In this document: piece after piece, positions 29,424 through 37,859 of the stretch | Layout of the letters: the number at the start of each line of letters is the position of its first letter | Numbering within the stretch: position 1 is the first letter of the stretch | Origin: Acidobacteriota bacterium | GTDB lineage: Bacteria > Acidobacteriota > Blastocatellia > RBC074 | Direction of reading: 5' to 3' | Assembly: GCA_019639255.1 (NCBI GenBank) | Contig: JAHBSF010000007.1 | Span: 53,227-117,226 of the forward strand | Length of the DNA: 64,000 bases | Made by a program: the position numbers and the translations under genes | The notes under the pieces: generated by a model | The model's database searches: none | The model's input: only the letters and a program-made list of their open reading frames with translations | Told to the model about the DNA's origin: nothing

Positions 29424-29555
29424 AAATCAGACCACGAAACATTGGGACACATGCCTGGGTACGCACGCGCCCTCGCGTGCTTTCGGCGGCGAATGAACGC
29501 ACGCGAGGGCGCGTGCGTTCACTGTAATGTGCCCCCATAGTTCGTGGTCTGATTC
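29424..29555. repeat. Variant palindrome: shared outer flank with an unrelated GC-rich core
   Basis: The outer arms AAATCAGACCACGAAACATT (29424) and ATAGTTCGTGGTCTGATT (29537-29554) are complementary with few mismatches. The inner arms ACGCACGCGCCCTCGCGTGC (29461-29480) and GCACGCGAGGGCGCGTGCGT (29499-29518) are exact reverse complements around an 18-nt loop. The outer flank is the same block that precedes several ACGRAA-array elements (485, 37679, 53821, 63949), but no ACGRAA array is inside. It occupies most of the 309-nt gap between leuD and the glycosyltransferase gene; nothing else is seen there. Confidence 0.88.
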
Positions 29556-29605
29556 AGGAGTTGATCGGGATAGGAATGTCGGTAGCAGGACGGTTGGGGC
29601 AGGTG

Positions 29606-31951
29606 ATGAAGGTTCTAATCGACGGTCGCATACTCGGATCGGTGCTCACGGGTGTAGAACGTTACATCCTGGAACTGACCGCGAGTATTGCCGCCCTACA
29701 GGATTCTGCGGGCGGGTTTACGATGCTTGTCGGCCGGGAGGCTCCCTCCGACTCCATCCTGCTGCCGACGCTCCGCGGCGACATCCGAAGGGTGTTGCAG
29801 CGCGATTATGACGTCTACCATCGTCCGTTTCAGATTTCTGATCGAAGCACAATAATTCAGCTTGCCGGCGCTCGCGCATCTGTATTGACTGTGCACGATC
29901 TCATCGCGTATCACTATTCGATTTACTGGGAAGATGAGCGGAAGTTCCTTGATTATCGCTCAAATTTTGCGCAGGGACTCGCAGTGGCGGATCGTATAAT
30001 CTGCGTTTCGGAGGCGAATCGAAGGGATCTGCTCAATACTTTTACGGTGGACCAGCATCGCATTGATGTCGTTCCCCATGGCGTCGATTCCAGATTCAGG
30101 GTCATAGACGATTCACGTACTCTCGAGGCGTACAGGCGCAGACGGTCGTTGCCCGACGATTATTTTCTCGCCGTTGGCACAAGTTACCCACACAAGAATC
30201 GACTGGGATTGCTGCGGGCCTTCGAAAGACTTCGCGCGACGGTCCCGGAAGCCAAGCTCGTGCTGGCAGGCGCTCGCAGCAAGCAAACCCTCCCTGAAGA
30301 GGATGCGCTTATAGCGCGATTGGCGCATAGCGTAGTAGATCTGGGGATCGTGCCTGACGAAGAATTGGTCGAACTCTACAACGGCGCTGCGGTGTTTGTC
30401 TGCCCGTCGCTTTACGAAGGATTTGGGTTGCCGGTACTGGAAGCGTTTGCCTGCGGCGTTCCCGTCGTTTGCTCCAATCTTTCATCCTTGCCCGAAGTGG
30501 CAGGTGACGCGGCACTGCTAGCGGATGCAACCGATGTGGCGGAGTTCTCTGAAGCGCTGATCAGCGTTTACGCAAATGAAGGTCGACGCCGGGAATTGCG
30601 GGAGGCGGGACTCAGGCGCGCCGCCCAATTTGCGTGGAAGCAGTGTGCTGAAAGAACTATGGATGTCTATCGCCGCGCCGATGCGGAAGTAAGAGAGTTG
30701 TTTGCACGGCGAGATCGACGGATCTCTGGATCCCGGGGCGCAAAAGAGACAACCTCTGCGCTTCCAGACCAAAATGGCGTCGTGCCACCGTTGACAAAGA
30801 AATTCACCATTGCCGTCTGCACGCACAACAGGGTTACACGCCTGCGACGCACCCTTGATGGACTTGCAGCTCTTGATCGATCAGGTATAGATGAAGTGGA
30901 GATTGTTGTTGTAGATAATGGATCGACTGACGGCACGAAAGGAGTTGTGGATGCTGCCGCCCGAGCGGGTGAAATTCCCGTTCGGTATTTTTTTGAACCC
31001 GTCGCGGGGTTATCGTATGCACGAAACCGGGCTATCAGGGAATCTCGGGGCGAGATTATTTTATTTCTTGATGACGATATAGACGCGCCGCAGAACCTTC
31101 TCGTAGAGTACGCCAAGGCCTGGGATCGGTGGCCTGAAGCCGCCTGTATAGGCGGAAGGGTTGAGCTGAAATGGCTTGCGGACAGGCCGTCCTGGCTTGC
31201 GGATGATCTTTGCGGCTTACTCGGCAAGACCTATGGCGGCGATAATGAACGCCAGTATTATTCGCCCACCTTCTACATCATTGGTTGCAACATGTCGTTT
31301 CGGCTTAAGGTTTTGGAGCAGGTCGGAGCATTCGACCCGGAGCTGGGCTATCGGGGAGAGACCTTGGTAGGGAACGAAGAAAATGACCTGATGCGCAGGA
31401 TTGACGCCGCCGGAGGTCAAATCATTTACTCTCCGCATCCGAGCCTCCATCATTTAATAGACGATGCGAAGCTTACCAGGGGGTATATGCTTCGCCGGTA
31501 TTATTACCAGGGGATTTCCGATGTGCTTATGACACTGCGATACGGCGGGTTCGATAAAGAATCAATAAAATCAGATAAGCACGCCCGCACGATCGCAATA
31601 CTCAGGACTCTGAAACATTTACCGCTCGGGAAGAACTGGATGACTGATCTGGTCTGGGCCTGCTACCATCACGGCCGAACCAGAGCGCTTGGCGTTGCTT
31701 CGGGCGACAACTATATTAGTGGGTATCCACGCGTATCAAGGGAACACCCGGCCCCTTCACAGTCGGATCGGGTAACTCAGCCGGATGGGGAACTGCTGAG
31801 TGCGGCTGATCGGGCCAATCCCGGGGACGACTTGCGAATTGCCTTAAAGGATCACGCGCGGAGCTTGAATGCTATTACCGGGAGCAGGGGATGGAGGATT
31901 CTGGGAGTCTGGTATCGTTTGGTCGGCAGGATCAAAAGCACGCTCGGATAG
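29606..31951 (+). CDS. Fused glycosyltransferase: GT4 domain joined to GT2 domain
   Basis: About 781 residues from the ATG at 29606, chosen because MKVLIDGRIL is a typical GT4 N-terminus; earlier in-frame starts exist at 29561 and 29576. Residues 1 to about 375 are a GT-B GT4 enzyme (AVGTSYPHKNRLGLLRAFERL, VCPSLYEGFGLPVLEAFACG, CSNLSSLPEVAGDAALL). After a linker, a GT-A GT2 domain starts at about residue 405 (FTIAVCTHNRVTRLRRTLDG, IVVVDNGSTDGTK, IILFLDDDID, IIGCNMSFRLKVLEQVGAFD). The C-terminal SRGWRILGVWYRLVGRIK resembles a tail common on surface-polysaccharide transferases. It could add two sugars in succession. It stands alone, with no neighbouring polysaccharide genes. Confidence 0.88.
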   Translation: MKVLIDGRILGSVLTGVERYILELTASIAALQDSAGGFTMLVGREAPSDSILLPTLRGDIRRVLQRDYDVYHRPFQISDRSTIIQLAGARASVLTVHDLIAYHYSIYWEDERKFLDYRSNFAQGLAVADRIICVSEANRRDLLNTFTVDQHRIDVVPHGVDSRFRVIDDSRTLEAYRRRRSLPDDYFLAVGTSYPHKNRLGLLRAFERLRATVPEAKLVLAGARSKQTLPEEDALIARLAHSVVDLGIVPDEELVELYNGAAVFVCPSLYEGFGLPVLEAFACGVPVVCSNLSSLPEVAGDAALLADATDVAEFSEALISVYANEGRRRELREAGLRRAAQFAWKQCAERTMDVYRRADAEVRELFARRDRRISGSRGAKETTSALPDQNGVVPPLTKKFTIAVCTHNRVTRLRRTLDGLAALDRSGIDEVEIVVVDNGSTDGTKGVVDAAARAGEIPVRYFFEPVAGLSYARNRAIRESRGEIILFLDDDIDAPQNLLVEYAKAWDRWPEAACIGGRVELKWLADRPSWLADDLCGLLGKTYGGDNERQYYSPTFYIIGCNMSFRLKVLEQVGAFDPELGYRGETLVGNEENDLMRRIDAAGGQIIYSPHPSLHHLIDDAKLTRGYMLRRYYYQGISDVLMTLRYGGFDKESIKSDKHARTIAILRTLKHLPLGKNWMTDLVWACYHHGRTRALGVASGDNYISGYPRVSREHPAPSQSDRVTQPDGELLSAADRANPGDDLRIALKDHARSLNAITGSRGWRILGVWYRLVGRIKSTLG

Positions 31952-31972
31952 CGAATCAGGGCAGCCGGCGCC

Positions 31973-32084
31973 GAAAGATAACGGAACCAACGAAATGAAA
32001 CCAAAACAACGGAAAAGTTGACTATTTTCGTAATTTTCGACTTATTTCATTTGTTCCGTTCTCTCTCTTTTATGTTCCAATTCG
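31973..32084. repeat. Palindromic ACGRAA-array element (full copy plus right flank)
   Basis: The core 31973-32071 runs from GAAAGATAACGGAACCAACG to CATTTGTTCCGTTCTCTCTC. The right flank TTTTATGTTCCAATTCG (32068-32084) is the reverse complement form of the left flank block (CGACATTGGGACATAAAA) with a few changes. It lies between the glycosyltransferase gene and the EVE gene, ending beside the latter's ribosome binding site. Confidence 0.9.
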
Positions 32085-32098
32085 GAGGAGATTCTGAG

Positions 32099-32512
32099 AT
32101 GTCCCGCCAATGGCTTTTCAAAACCGAGCCGAGCGAATATTCCTTCAGCGATCTGGAGAAAGAGAAAAAGGCCGTTTGGGACGGGGTAACCAACAACCTC
32201 GCACTCAAGCATCTTCGCGCGGTTAGAATGGGGGATGAGATTCTCATATACCATTCGGGCGATGAAAAGGCGATCGTCGGAATTGCTCAGGCCATCAGCG
32301 ATCCGTATCCGCATCCTCGCGAAGATGACGATAAACTCATGATCATCAATTTAATCCCTAAACGCAGGCTTGCCAGGCCGATCACATTGGCTGAAATCAA
32401 GATCATCGAAGAATTCAAGGATTTTGATCTTATTCGACTCCCTCGCCTTTCGGTAATGCCTGTTGCCGATGACTACTGGGACAGATTGCAGGACATGATG
32501 ACATTCGTTTGA
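32099..32512 (+). CDS. EVE domain protein
   Basis: About 137 residues forming a single EVE domain, a PUA-like fold: QWLFKTEPSEYSFSDLEKE, AVWDGVTNNLALKHLRAVRMGDEILIYHSG, KAIVGIAQAISDPYPHP, and the C-terminal LIRLPRLSVMPVADDYWD. EVE domains bind modified bases such as 5-methylcytosine in DNA or modified nucleotides in RNA, and stand-alone bacterial forms may act in stress or restriction-linked roles. The aromatic cage residues (Trp of VWDGV, Tyr of IYHSG) are present. The ATG at 32099 follows GGAGGAG; upstream in-frame sequence to 32018 lies in the repeat and is not part of the protein. Confidence 0.93.
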   Translation: MSRQWLFKTEPSEYSFSDLEKEKKAVWDGVTNNLALKHLRAVRMGDEILIYHSGDEKAIVGIAQAISDPYPHPREDDDKLMIINLIPKRRLARPITLAEIKIIEEFKDFDLIRLPRLSVMPVADDYWDRLQDMMTFV

Positions 32513-32591
32513 ACTCCCGGCCCCCATTTTGCCGGATAAGTGCTCGCCAGGGCCCGCCCCCGATCAACACGCTGGAAAAGGAGGTCAATAG

Positions 32592-33389
32592 ATGAGCAAT
32601 ATGCCTGTTACCTCTCGGGAATACAAAATAATGCTCAACGTGGATCGTTTTCAGGATCTGAAGAAGGGGTCGGAAATCTTTGCCGCGCTATTGAAATTCC
32701 TTATTGAAAAAGAGGGGGGTGAAATCAAAGCCGGACGTTTGGAGTCTGAAAATCGCTGGACCTGGTATATGGACACGCCTGAACTGGCGCTGCACCGGCG
32801 CGGTTTCAGTTTCCGTATTCGCCAGGAATCCGATTCATATCAGATCATGCTGAAGTATCGGGCGGCAGACAGATACCTCTCCGCCGATCAGGACCTGACC
32901 TGCACCTTGGGGGGGAAACAAAAGTTTGAGGAAGATCTCACGCCGTCGTTTGCGAGCAAGTTCTCCAAGTCCTGCTCTGTAAGGGTGGAAAAACTTCCGG
33001 CGCTCGATTCGCTCAGGGACGTGATGAATATCTTTCCTGGACTCGGTCAACACGGACTCGACGATCGCGACCAATTACGGACCGTAAACGGCTTGAAAGC
33101 ATATGAAACAATTTTCAAATTGTTCAAATTCCGTTTCGAGCAAAAACAATCGGTCAAGGCCGCACTCAGTTTCTGGAGTCTCAGAGACACGGGGGTGGGA
33201 TGGCCTCTTGTGGCCGAATTTTCGTTCGATTTTGACGCACTTGGAGTGAATGGCGACGGGGATCTTGAAGACTTTCCCTCGACTACGGTTGCCTCCTCAA
33301 ACCGGCTCTTCCGGGCCGTGCAGGGGCAGGCCGGATGGATCGATCTAAGCACGACTACGAAAACCGGTTTCGCTATCGAGCTTCTCTAA
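32592..33389 (+). CDS. CYTH-like (triphosphate tunnel) domain protein
   Basis: 265 residues, cytosolic. The N-terminal REYKIMLNVDRF, then WTWYMDTPELALHRRGFSFRIRQES and YQIMLKYR follow the pattern of CYTH/triphosphate tunnel proteins, in which alternating charged residues on beta strands line a tunnel that binds polyphosphate and a divalent metal. The canonical ExExK is only partly kept (REYK), so activity may differ from adenylate cyclase or triphosphatase members. The C-terminal half (from about 130) is less recognisable. An excellent AGGAGG precedes the ATG. It is 79 nt after the EVE gene and may share its transcript. Confidence 0.62.
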   Translation: MSNMPVTSREYKIMLNVDRFQDLKKGSEIFAALLKFLIEKEGGEIKAGRLESENRWTWYMDTPELALHRRGFSFRIRQESDSYQIMLKYRAADRYLSADQDLTCTLGGKQKFEEDLTPSFASKFSKSCSVRVEKLPALDSLRDVMNIFPGLGQHGLDDRDQLRTVNGLKAYETIFKLFKFRFEQKQSVKAALSFWSLRDTGVGWPLVAEFSFDFDALGVNGDGDLEDFPSTTVASSNRLFRAVQGQAGWIDLSTTTKTGFAIELL

Positions 33390-33413
33390 CCAGCAGTTCT
33401 CGGTTTAGGAGGA

Positions 33414-33504
33414 AAGAGAGATAACGGAACAAACGAAATGAAACGAAAATTACGTAACAGTTGAATAGTTCCGTAGTATCCGTCTTATTTCGTTTGTTCC
33501 GTAA
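33414..33504. repeat. Palindromic ACGRAA-array element (between convergent genes)
   Basis: Left arm AGAGAGATAACGGAACAAAC with GAAATGAAACGAAAATTACG; right arm CCGTAGTATCCGTCTTATTT with CGTTTGTTCCGTAA. The right end is cut short by about six bases, just before the end of the M20 gene. It separates the CYTH-like gene from the convergent M20 gene. Confidence 0.92.
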
Positions 33505-33514
33505 TTGGCGAATC

Positions 33515-34888
33515 TCACAGCCCGGAAATACGTTCAAAATACTTCACGAACATGCGTATACCGCCCGCAGTCTGACCCCAATCGTAGTTTTCGTTTTTGG
33601 CGTGGTATCCGTGTTCCGGAAGACTCAGTCCGAGGAATGTAATCGGGGCCTTCAGGTGGTTTTGCATAGTGACGACCGCGCCGATGGACCCCCCCTCACG
33701 CGTAAATGCGGGCTCGCGTCCGAAGGCAAATTTCATTGCGTCGCGTGCAGCTTCGGCAAACGGGCCGCTGAAGCTGCCCAGATACGGATCGAGGCGCTGA
33801 ATTGATTGAACACGCACATCGGGATTGATCCTCCGCACGTGATCGCGCACAAGTTTGGCGATTTTCTCCGGATCCTGGTAGGGAACGAGTCGGGTGCTGA
33901 TTTTCGCTTCTGCGTGGTACGGTACTATAGTTTTGACGCCGGGCCCGCCATAACCGCCCGTTATCCCGTGGACTTCAAATGTGGGCGCGGCCATAAAAGC
34001 CTTAAGTACATCGCCGTCGGATTTCAGGTTCGGCCGGATTGTCTTTAGTTCGTGAGCGCGTTTATATCCCCGCGTGCTGAAACCGGATTGGAGGAAACTG
34101 TTGAGTTCATCTTTCGTTACGGACTTTACGTCATCGTAAAAACCCTTGATTTTTACGCGTCCGGTCTTGGCATCGTAACATTCGTCGATAACCTGACAGA
34201 GTTCGCCTATCGGATTACGCGCAACGCCGCCCACGAGTCCAGAATGGACGTCCTTGCTGTGGGTTTCCAGAGTGAAGAGAAAGGTTTGCAATCCGCGGAG
34301 TCCATAAGGAATGGCTGGGCGTCCGCGGGCGATCCAGATGGTGTCGGAAACCAGGATCGAGTCGGTCGAAAGGCGCCGTTTGTATCGCCTGATGAATGAT
34401 TCGAAATTCGGACTGCCGATTTCTTCCTCAAGCTCCCAGATGAATTTGAAGTTAAGCCTTAAACCCGCTGCTACAGCATATCTGACTGCAAGCAGCGCGG
34501 TCAGCGCGGGGCCCTTGTCATCCGTCGTTCCACGGCCTTCATATCGTTCTCCGACCTTGTGAAATGTAAATGGAGCCTTGTGCCATTCCGAAGCATCGGC
34601 AGGTTGCACATCGAGATGATTGTAAATCGTCACCGTTGGGTGCTTCGGATCGGTTATCAGCGAGCCTATGACTACCGGATTGCCCGGTGTAGGTGCGGCT
34701 TCGGTCTGCGCCCCCTCGGTTTGTAGAAACTCCGAAGCAGTAGCTGCGCATTTATCAATATCCGCCCTGTGATCCGGGTCCATACTGATGCTTGGAATTT
34801 CTACAAGTGCAGCCAGCTTGTCTTCGAATTCGGCACGCACACCCTTTATGAATTTATCTATGTTGGAATAAAGACCGGTTTGCTTCAT
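33515..34888 (-). CDS. M20 family metallopeptidase (dipeptidase, carnosinase-like)
   Basis: 457 residues. A two-zinc M20 catalytic domain: [11 protein letters not shown] (first metal His and catalytic Asp), [18 protein letters not shown] (bridging Asp), WELEEEIGS (catalytic and metal Glu), VSDTIW, then the dimerisation domain from about 185 to 320 and the C-terminal [11 protein letters not shown], and [14 protein letters not shown] containing the last metal His. It hydrolyses dipeptides or small peptides in the cytoplasm, as no signal peptide is present. The ATG follows GGAGG at good spacing. Confidence 0.94.
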   Translation of the reverse strand: MKQTGLYSNIDKFIKGVRAEFEDKLAALVEIPSISMDPDHRADIDKCAATASEFLQTEGAQTEAAPTPGNPVVIGSLITDPKHPTVTIYNHLDVQPADASEWHKAPFTFHKVGERYEGRGTTDDKGPALTALLAVRYAVAAGLRLNFKFIWELEEEIGSPNFESFIRRYKRRLSTDSILVSDTIWIARGRPAIPYGLRGLQTFLFTLETHSKDVHSGLVGGVARNPIGELCQVIDECYDAKTGRVKIKGFYDDVKSVTKDELNSFLQSGFSTRGYKRAHELKTIRPNLKSDGDVLKAFMAAPTFEVHGITGGYGGPGVKTIVPYHAEAKISTRLVPYQDPEKIAKLVRDHVRRINPDVRVQSIQRLDPYLGSFSGPFAEAARDAMKFAFGREPAFTREGGSIGAVVTMQNHLKAPITFLGLSLPEHGYHAKNENYDWGQTAGGIRMFVKYFERISGL

Positions 34889-34905
34889 TGCACCTCCAGA
34901 ACGAA

Positions 34906-34956
34906 AAAGATAGATAAAGGAACAAACGAAAAATGACGCAACAGACGGAAATATTC
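34906..34956. repeat. Half copy (left arm) of the palindromic element
   Basis: AAAAGATAGATAAAGGAACAA then ACGAAAAATGACGCAACAG and ACGGAAATATTCA is the left arm and loop, with the right arm missing. The usual 9-10-9 ACGRAA spacing can be followed, with ACGCAA replacing the third motif. It lies between the amidohydrolase and M20 genes. Confidence 0.8.
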
Positions 34957-34980
34957 AGATGTCGTGTAGAGTATTTTTAT

Positions 34981-36876
34981 TCAACGGTAAAAACGCACAT
35001 TGTCCAGTTCAAGCCATCCTGTTTCGCCCGCCGGTCGGGAAATCTCAAAAGATAACATCAACAGGTCGTGTCCCGTCCAGGGAATTGATTGCCCGGCCGG
35101 GCGCTGGCGTAGCGCTGCAAAAGGCACTGTTACGGTTTGCCATAGCGGTTGTACGCGGAATGCTGCCTGGTGCCAGGCCCCATCCCGGACCGACATCGTT
35201 TGTACCGTAAGACGGTATTCGCCGTCTCCGCGTGCATCGAATCGAACGCCGCGGTAGAAACTGGCGTTTACTGGAACGACTGCGCCCGGGGAAAGCGGTA
35301 AATTCACGGTGGCATAAGAGATTTCCCTCTCGGCCATTTTAGCTATCGCCGAAAGTGCATAGTCTCGGGGCGCGCGCAGCACTCTTCCGAATAAGATCCG
35401 TGAATTATCGTGACCCGATTCTGCTCCATTTATCCACAGCGAGTTGACATGACTTCTGCCGTCAGCACGTTGAAAGTCATCGAGTAGAAGGGGAGCCGGG
35501 ATGGCGGGAATGGGCTGAAAAGCAGGATCGGCGATCGAAGCGGCAAGCTGTCCCCGGTCAATTTCCTTTCCGCCCAGTATGACGCGCTCGATCCGATCAA
35601 TGTCGTCGATATCACGATGGGGAGCCCCGCCTACAATCACCAGATCGGCCAATTTACCCGGGGCAATCGTTCCTCGTTCGGCATCGACTCCAATCGCCTT
35701 TGCGCTTGCCCCGGTAGCCGAAGTAATTGCCTCGATCGGCGTCATCCCTGCATTGACCAGGAGTTTTAATTCTCGGAGCGTGGCCCATCCGTGATGGGCG
35801 CCCGTTACCCCTGCATCGGTTCCAACCGCCATGCGTACTCCGGCCCTGCGAAGCGACGCGACGTTGTTTTGAAGAAATTTCCAGCGACGCTGCCGCGGCG
35901 CCGGAATCGAACCGGCACGAGAACCGGCCGCCTGTCGATCCAGTCGTGCACGAGCCGACGGGTCGAGCACGGTAGTCAACAGTGCAGTAGAGGCATCGCG
36001 CCCGCGCGGTTCATAGACGGCGAGCGTCGAAGCATACGCCGTTGCGTTTTGTTTCATCAGTTCAATCAGCTCATCATCCACATCGGCGTCCCCAATACCG
36101 TGCGCGATTACGTCAACACCGGCGCGCGCGGCAATTTTTGCCCGAGCAAGCGTCACTGTATGCGTCAGAACTTCAATGCCGTTGTTGTGAGCTTCCGCAA
36201 CGATTGCCGCCAAAGTCTCTTCGTTCATACTCGACATGTCAGGTGCTGCTCCATACCTCCATCCGTCGGTGAACACCTTGATGACATCCGGCCGGTAGGG
36301 AAGTATGCGTCGAACTGCTGAGCGAGCCTGTTCGGGTGTAGAGACCTCGAGGGTGAAGATATCGCTTCTTCCACCCTCGGCGCCGTGTCCGCCGGGAGTT
36401 GTAAGTCGCGCAGCCAGGCTTAGTCGTGGGCTGAGAACTGCGCCACTATCGGTCAATTGCCTCATTGGGCCGAACGTTTCCGGATAAGTGCCGAAATCGA
36501 CGACCGACGTTACTCCGCAGTACAAGTAAGCCAGCAGGTTCTTGGACCAGTCGCCGGCCAACCCTCCCACGGAACTATAGGGAAGGTGTGTATGAAGATC
36601 AAACAGGCCGGGTATCAGGGTCTTCCCGTCTGCATCGATTACGCGGGCGCCGGCAGGAGTTTCCAGGTTGGCGTCAACTGCGACGATACGGTCGCCGCGA
36701 ATGAGAACATCTTTGCGTGCGGCCCCGGCGCCGGCGCCGTCGACGACGATTGCCCCTCGAATTATGAGTATAGATTCCTGCGAGGATGCTGCAACGGGTA
36801 AGCGGGGCCAGGCCGCTGCTGACACAATGAGCAGGAAAATGCCGGCAACACTCACTCGCAATGCACGAAACTGCAT
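34981..36876 (-). CDS. Exported amidohydrolase with C-terminal CIA30-like carbohydrate-binding fold
   Basis: 631 residues with a signal peptide (about 1-30). The amidohydrolase (imidazolonepropionase/ prolidase-like) domain spans about 37-440: [18 protein letters not shown] (HxH), [10 protein letters not shown] (carboxylated Lys candidate), [26 protein letters not shown] (two metal His) and [15 protein letters not shown] (catalytic Asp). A C-terminal jelly-roll of about 160 residues (from [19 protein letters not shown] to [12 protein letters not shown]) resembles the CIA30 / NADH:ubiquinone intermediate-associated domain that also occurs as a binding module. Substrate is unknown; a periplasmic dipeptide or cyclic amide is possible. 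It is downstream of the FHA gene. Confidence 0.85.
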   Translation of the reverse strand: MQFRALRVSVAGIFLLIVSAAAWPRLPVAASSQESILIIRGAIVVDGAGAGAARKDVLIRGDRIVAVDANLETPAGARVIDADGKTLIPGLFDLHTHLPYSSVGGLAGDWSKNLLAYLYCGVTSVVDFGTYPETFGPMRQLTDSGAVLSPRLSLAARLTTPGGHGAEGGRSDIFTLEVSTPEQARSAVRRILPYRPDVIKVFTDGWRYGAAPDMSSMNEETLAAIVAEAHNNGIEVLTHTVTLARAKIAARAGVDVIAHGIGDADVDDELIELMKQNATAYASTLAVYEPRGRDASTALLTTVLDPSARARLDRQAAGSRAGSIPAPRQRRWKFLQNNVASLRRAGVRMAVGTDAGVTGAHHGWATLRELKLLVNAGMTPIEAITSATGASAKAIGVDAERGTIAPGKLADLVIVGGAPHRDIDDIDRIERVILGGKEIDRGQLAASIADPAFQPIPAIPAPLLLDDFQRADGRSHVNSLWINGAESGHDNSRILFGRVLRAPRDYALSAIAKMAEREISYATVNLPLSPGAVVPVNASFYRGVRFDARGDGEYRLTVQTMSVRDGAWHQAAFRVQPLWQTVTVPFAALRQRPAGQSIPWTGHDLLMLSFEISRPAGETGWLELDNVRFYR

Positions 36877-36887
36877 GTGGGAGTATC

Positions 36888-37592
36888 CTATCGAGTAGTA
36901 AACTTCAGAACCGTCTGCCCTATGCGTATTGTATCGCCAGGACTTAGTTGAACCAACGATTGGGGAGTCAGGCGTACGCGGCCGTTTACGACGGTGCCGT
37001 TTGAGCTTCCGAGATCTTCAATAAAGAACTGGTCGTCGCGTGCAATGATACGTGCATGGCGGCGGGAAACACGAGCCGCAATATCATATTGAGAAAGATC
37101 GACATCCGGCCGAATGCCTCGATGGGGATCAAGTCTGCCGATCACCGTTTCGCCGTGAGGTTGAATCGGAAACCTGGTTTCGGGTTTTTCTGCGCCGAAT
37201 AAAACCAGGCAGGCAGCCATGCGCTGCCCCGTAGGTCGTCGATGGCTGAAGAAGATGCGGTACAGGTCGCTGGGCGTCATGTCGCGGCCGCAAGCAGGGC
37301 AGGGCGCAGGCAAACTAACGGATTGCGGGGGAGGTCCGATATTTGTCGCCCCAAGGTCCTCGCGCAGCAGGCCTTCGAGAAATTCTTCCTGTTGTGCCGG
37401 ATTCATTGCATCCCAGGCCGCGCCCCGCTCTGATGCCATACGACGTAGCTGGTCGACAGCAAGGTCATAACGTGACTCACGGGCTAATTGTTCGTCCTCG
37501 GCCAGAATCTCGAGCAGTTCGCGCCGATGCTCGGGCGCAAGCTGGCTTACCCACTCTTTCAATTGGTCCCGGGATGATTTTGTCTCGGTCAT
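36888..37592 (-). CDS. FHA domain protein with N-terminal helical region
   Basis: About 234 residues from the ATG at 37592 (a GTG at 37625 is possible; neither has a clear ribosome binding site). The N-terminal 90 residues are charged and helical ([20 protein letters not shown]). A PCPACG segment near 100 has one CxxC. The FHA domain (about 135-234) shows [44 protein letters not shown] and [10 protein letters not shown] with the phosphothreonine-binding R, S, R-H and N-G positions. It should recognise phosphothreonine on a partner; no Ser/Thr kinase is in the window. It follows the MoxR/Bat cluster on the same strand, separated by a repeat. Confidence 0.88.
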   Translation of the reverse strand: MTETKSSRDQLKEWVSQLAPEHRRELLEILAEDEQLARESRYDLAVDQLRRMASERGAAWDAMNPAQQEEFLEGLLREDLGATNIGPPPQSVSLPAPCPACGRDMTPSDLYRIFFSHRRPTGQRMAACLVLFGAEKPETRFPIQPHGETVIGRLDPHRGIRPDVDLSQYDIAARVSRRHARIIARDDQFFIEDLGSSNGTVVNGRVRLTPQSLVQLSPGDTIRIGQTVLKFTTR

Positions 37593-37678
37593 AATCGTAC
37601 AAAACACCGTCGAGAAGAGTTGCACGTCAGCGATGATATTCGTTGAAACAGTCCCAAATGTCTAGCGCGGTTTTGCCT

Positions 37679-37810
37679 AAATCAAACCACACGACTTCGG
37701 GGAATAAAAGAGAGATAACGGAACAAACGAAATGAAACGGAAAAGACGGAATAGTTGAATATTTCCGAAGTTTCCGTCTGATTTCGTTTGTTCCGTTATC
37801 TCTCTTTTAG
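37679..37810. repeat. Palindromic ACGRAA-array element (full copy with left flank block)
   Basis: Flank AAATCAAACCACACGAC at 37679-37695, then the core 37705-37810 from TAAAAGAGAGATAACGGAAC to TTGTTCCGTTATCTCTCTTT TA. The outer TAAAAG/CTTTTA extends the pairing beyond most copies. The right flank TCTCCCGTTTTGTACC resembles CCTCACGTTTTGTACT after the copy at 59586. It lies between the DUF4175 and FHA genes. Confidence 0.93.
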
Positions 37811-37859
37811 GTCTCCCGTTTTGTACCGACTGGGTTTACTCGATGTCTGTATTGAGCGA

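Noticed and set aside
29461..29518. GC-rich hairpin as a simple rho-independent terminator for leuD
   Set aside because: The hairpin has no following T-run and is nested inside the larger palindrome with ends shared with other repeats, so it is better explained as part of an element, although a terminating effect is not excluded.
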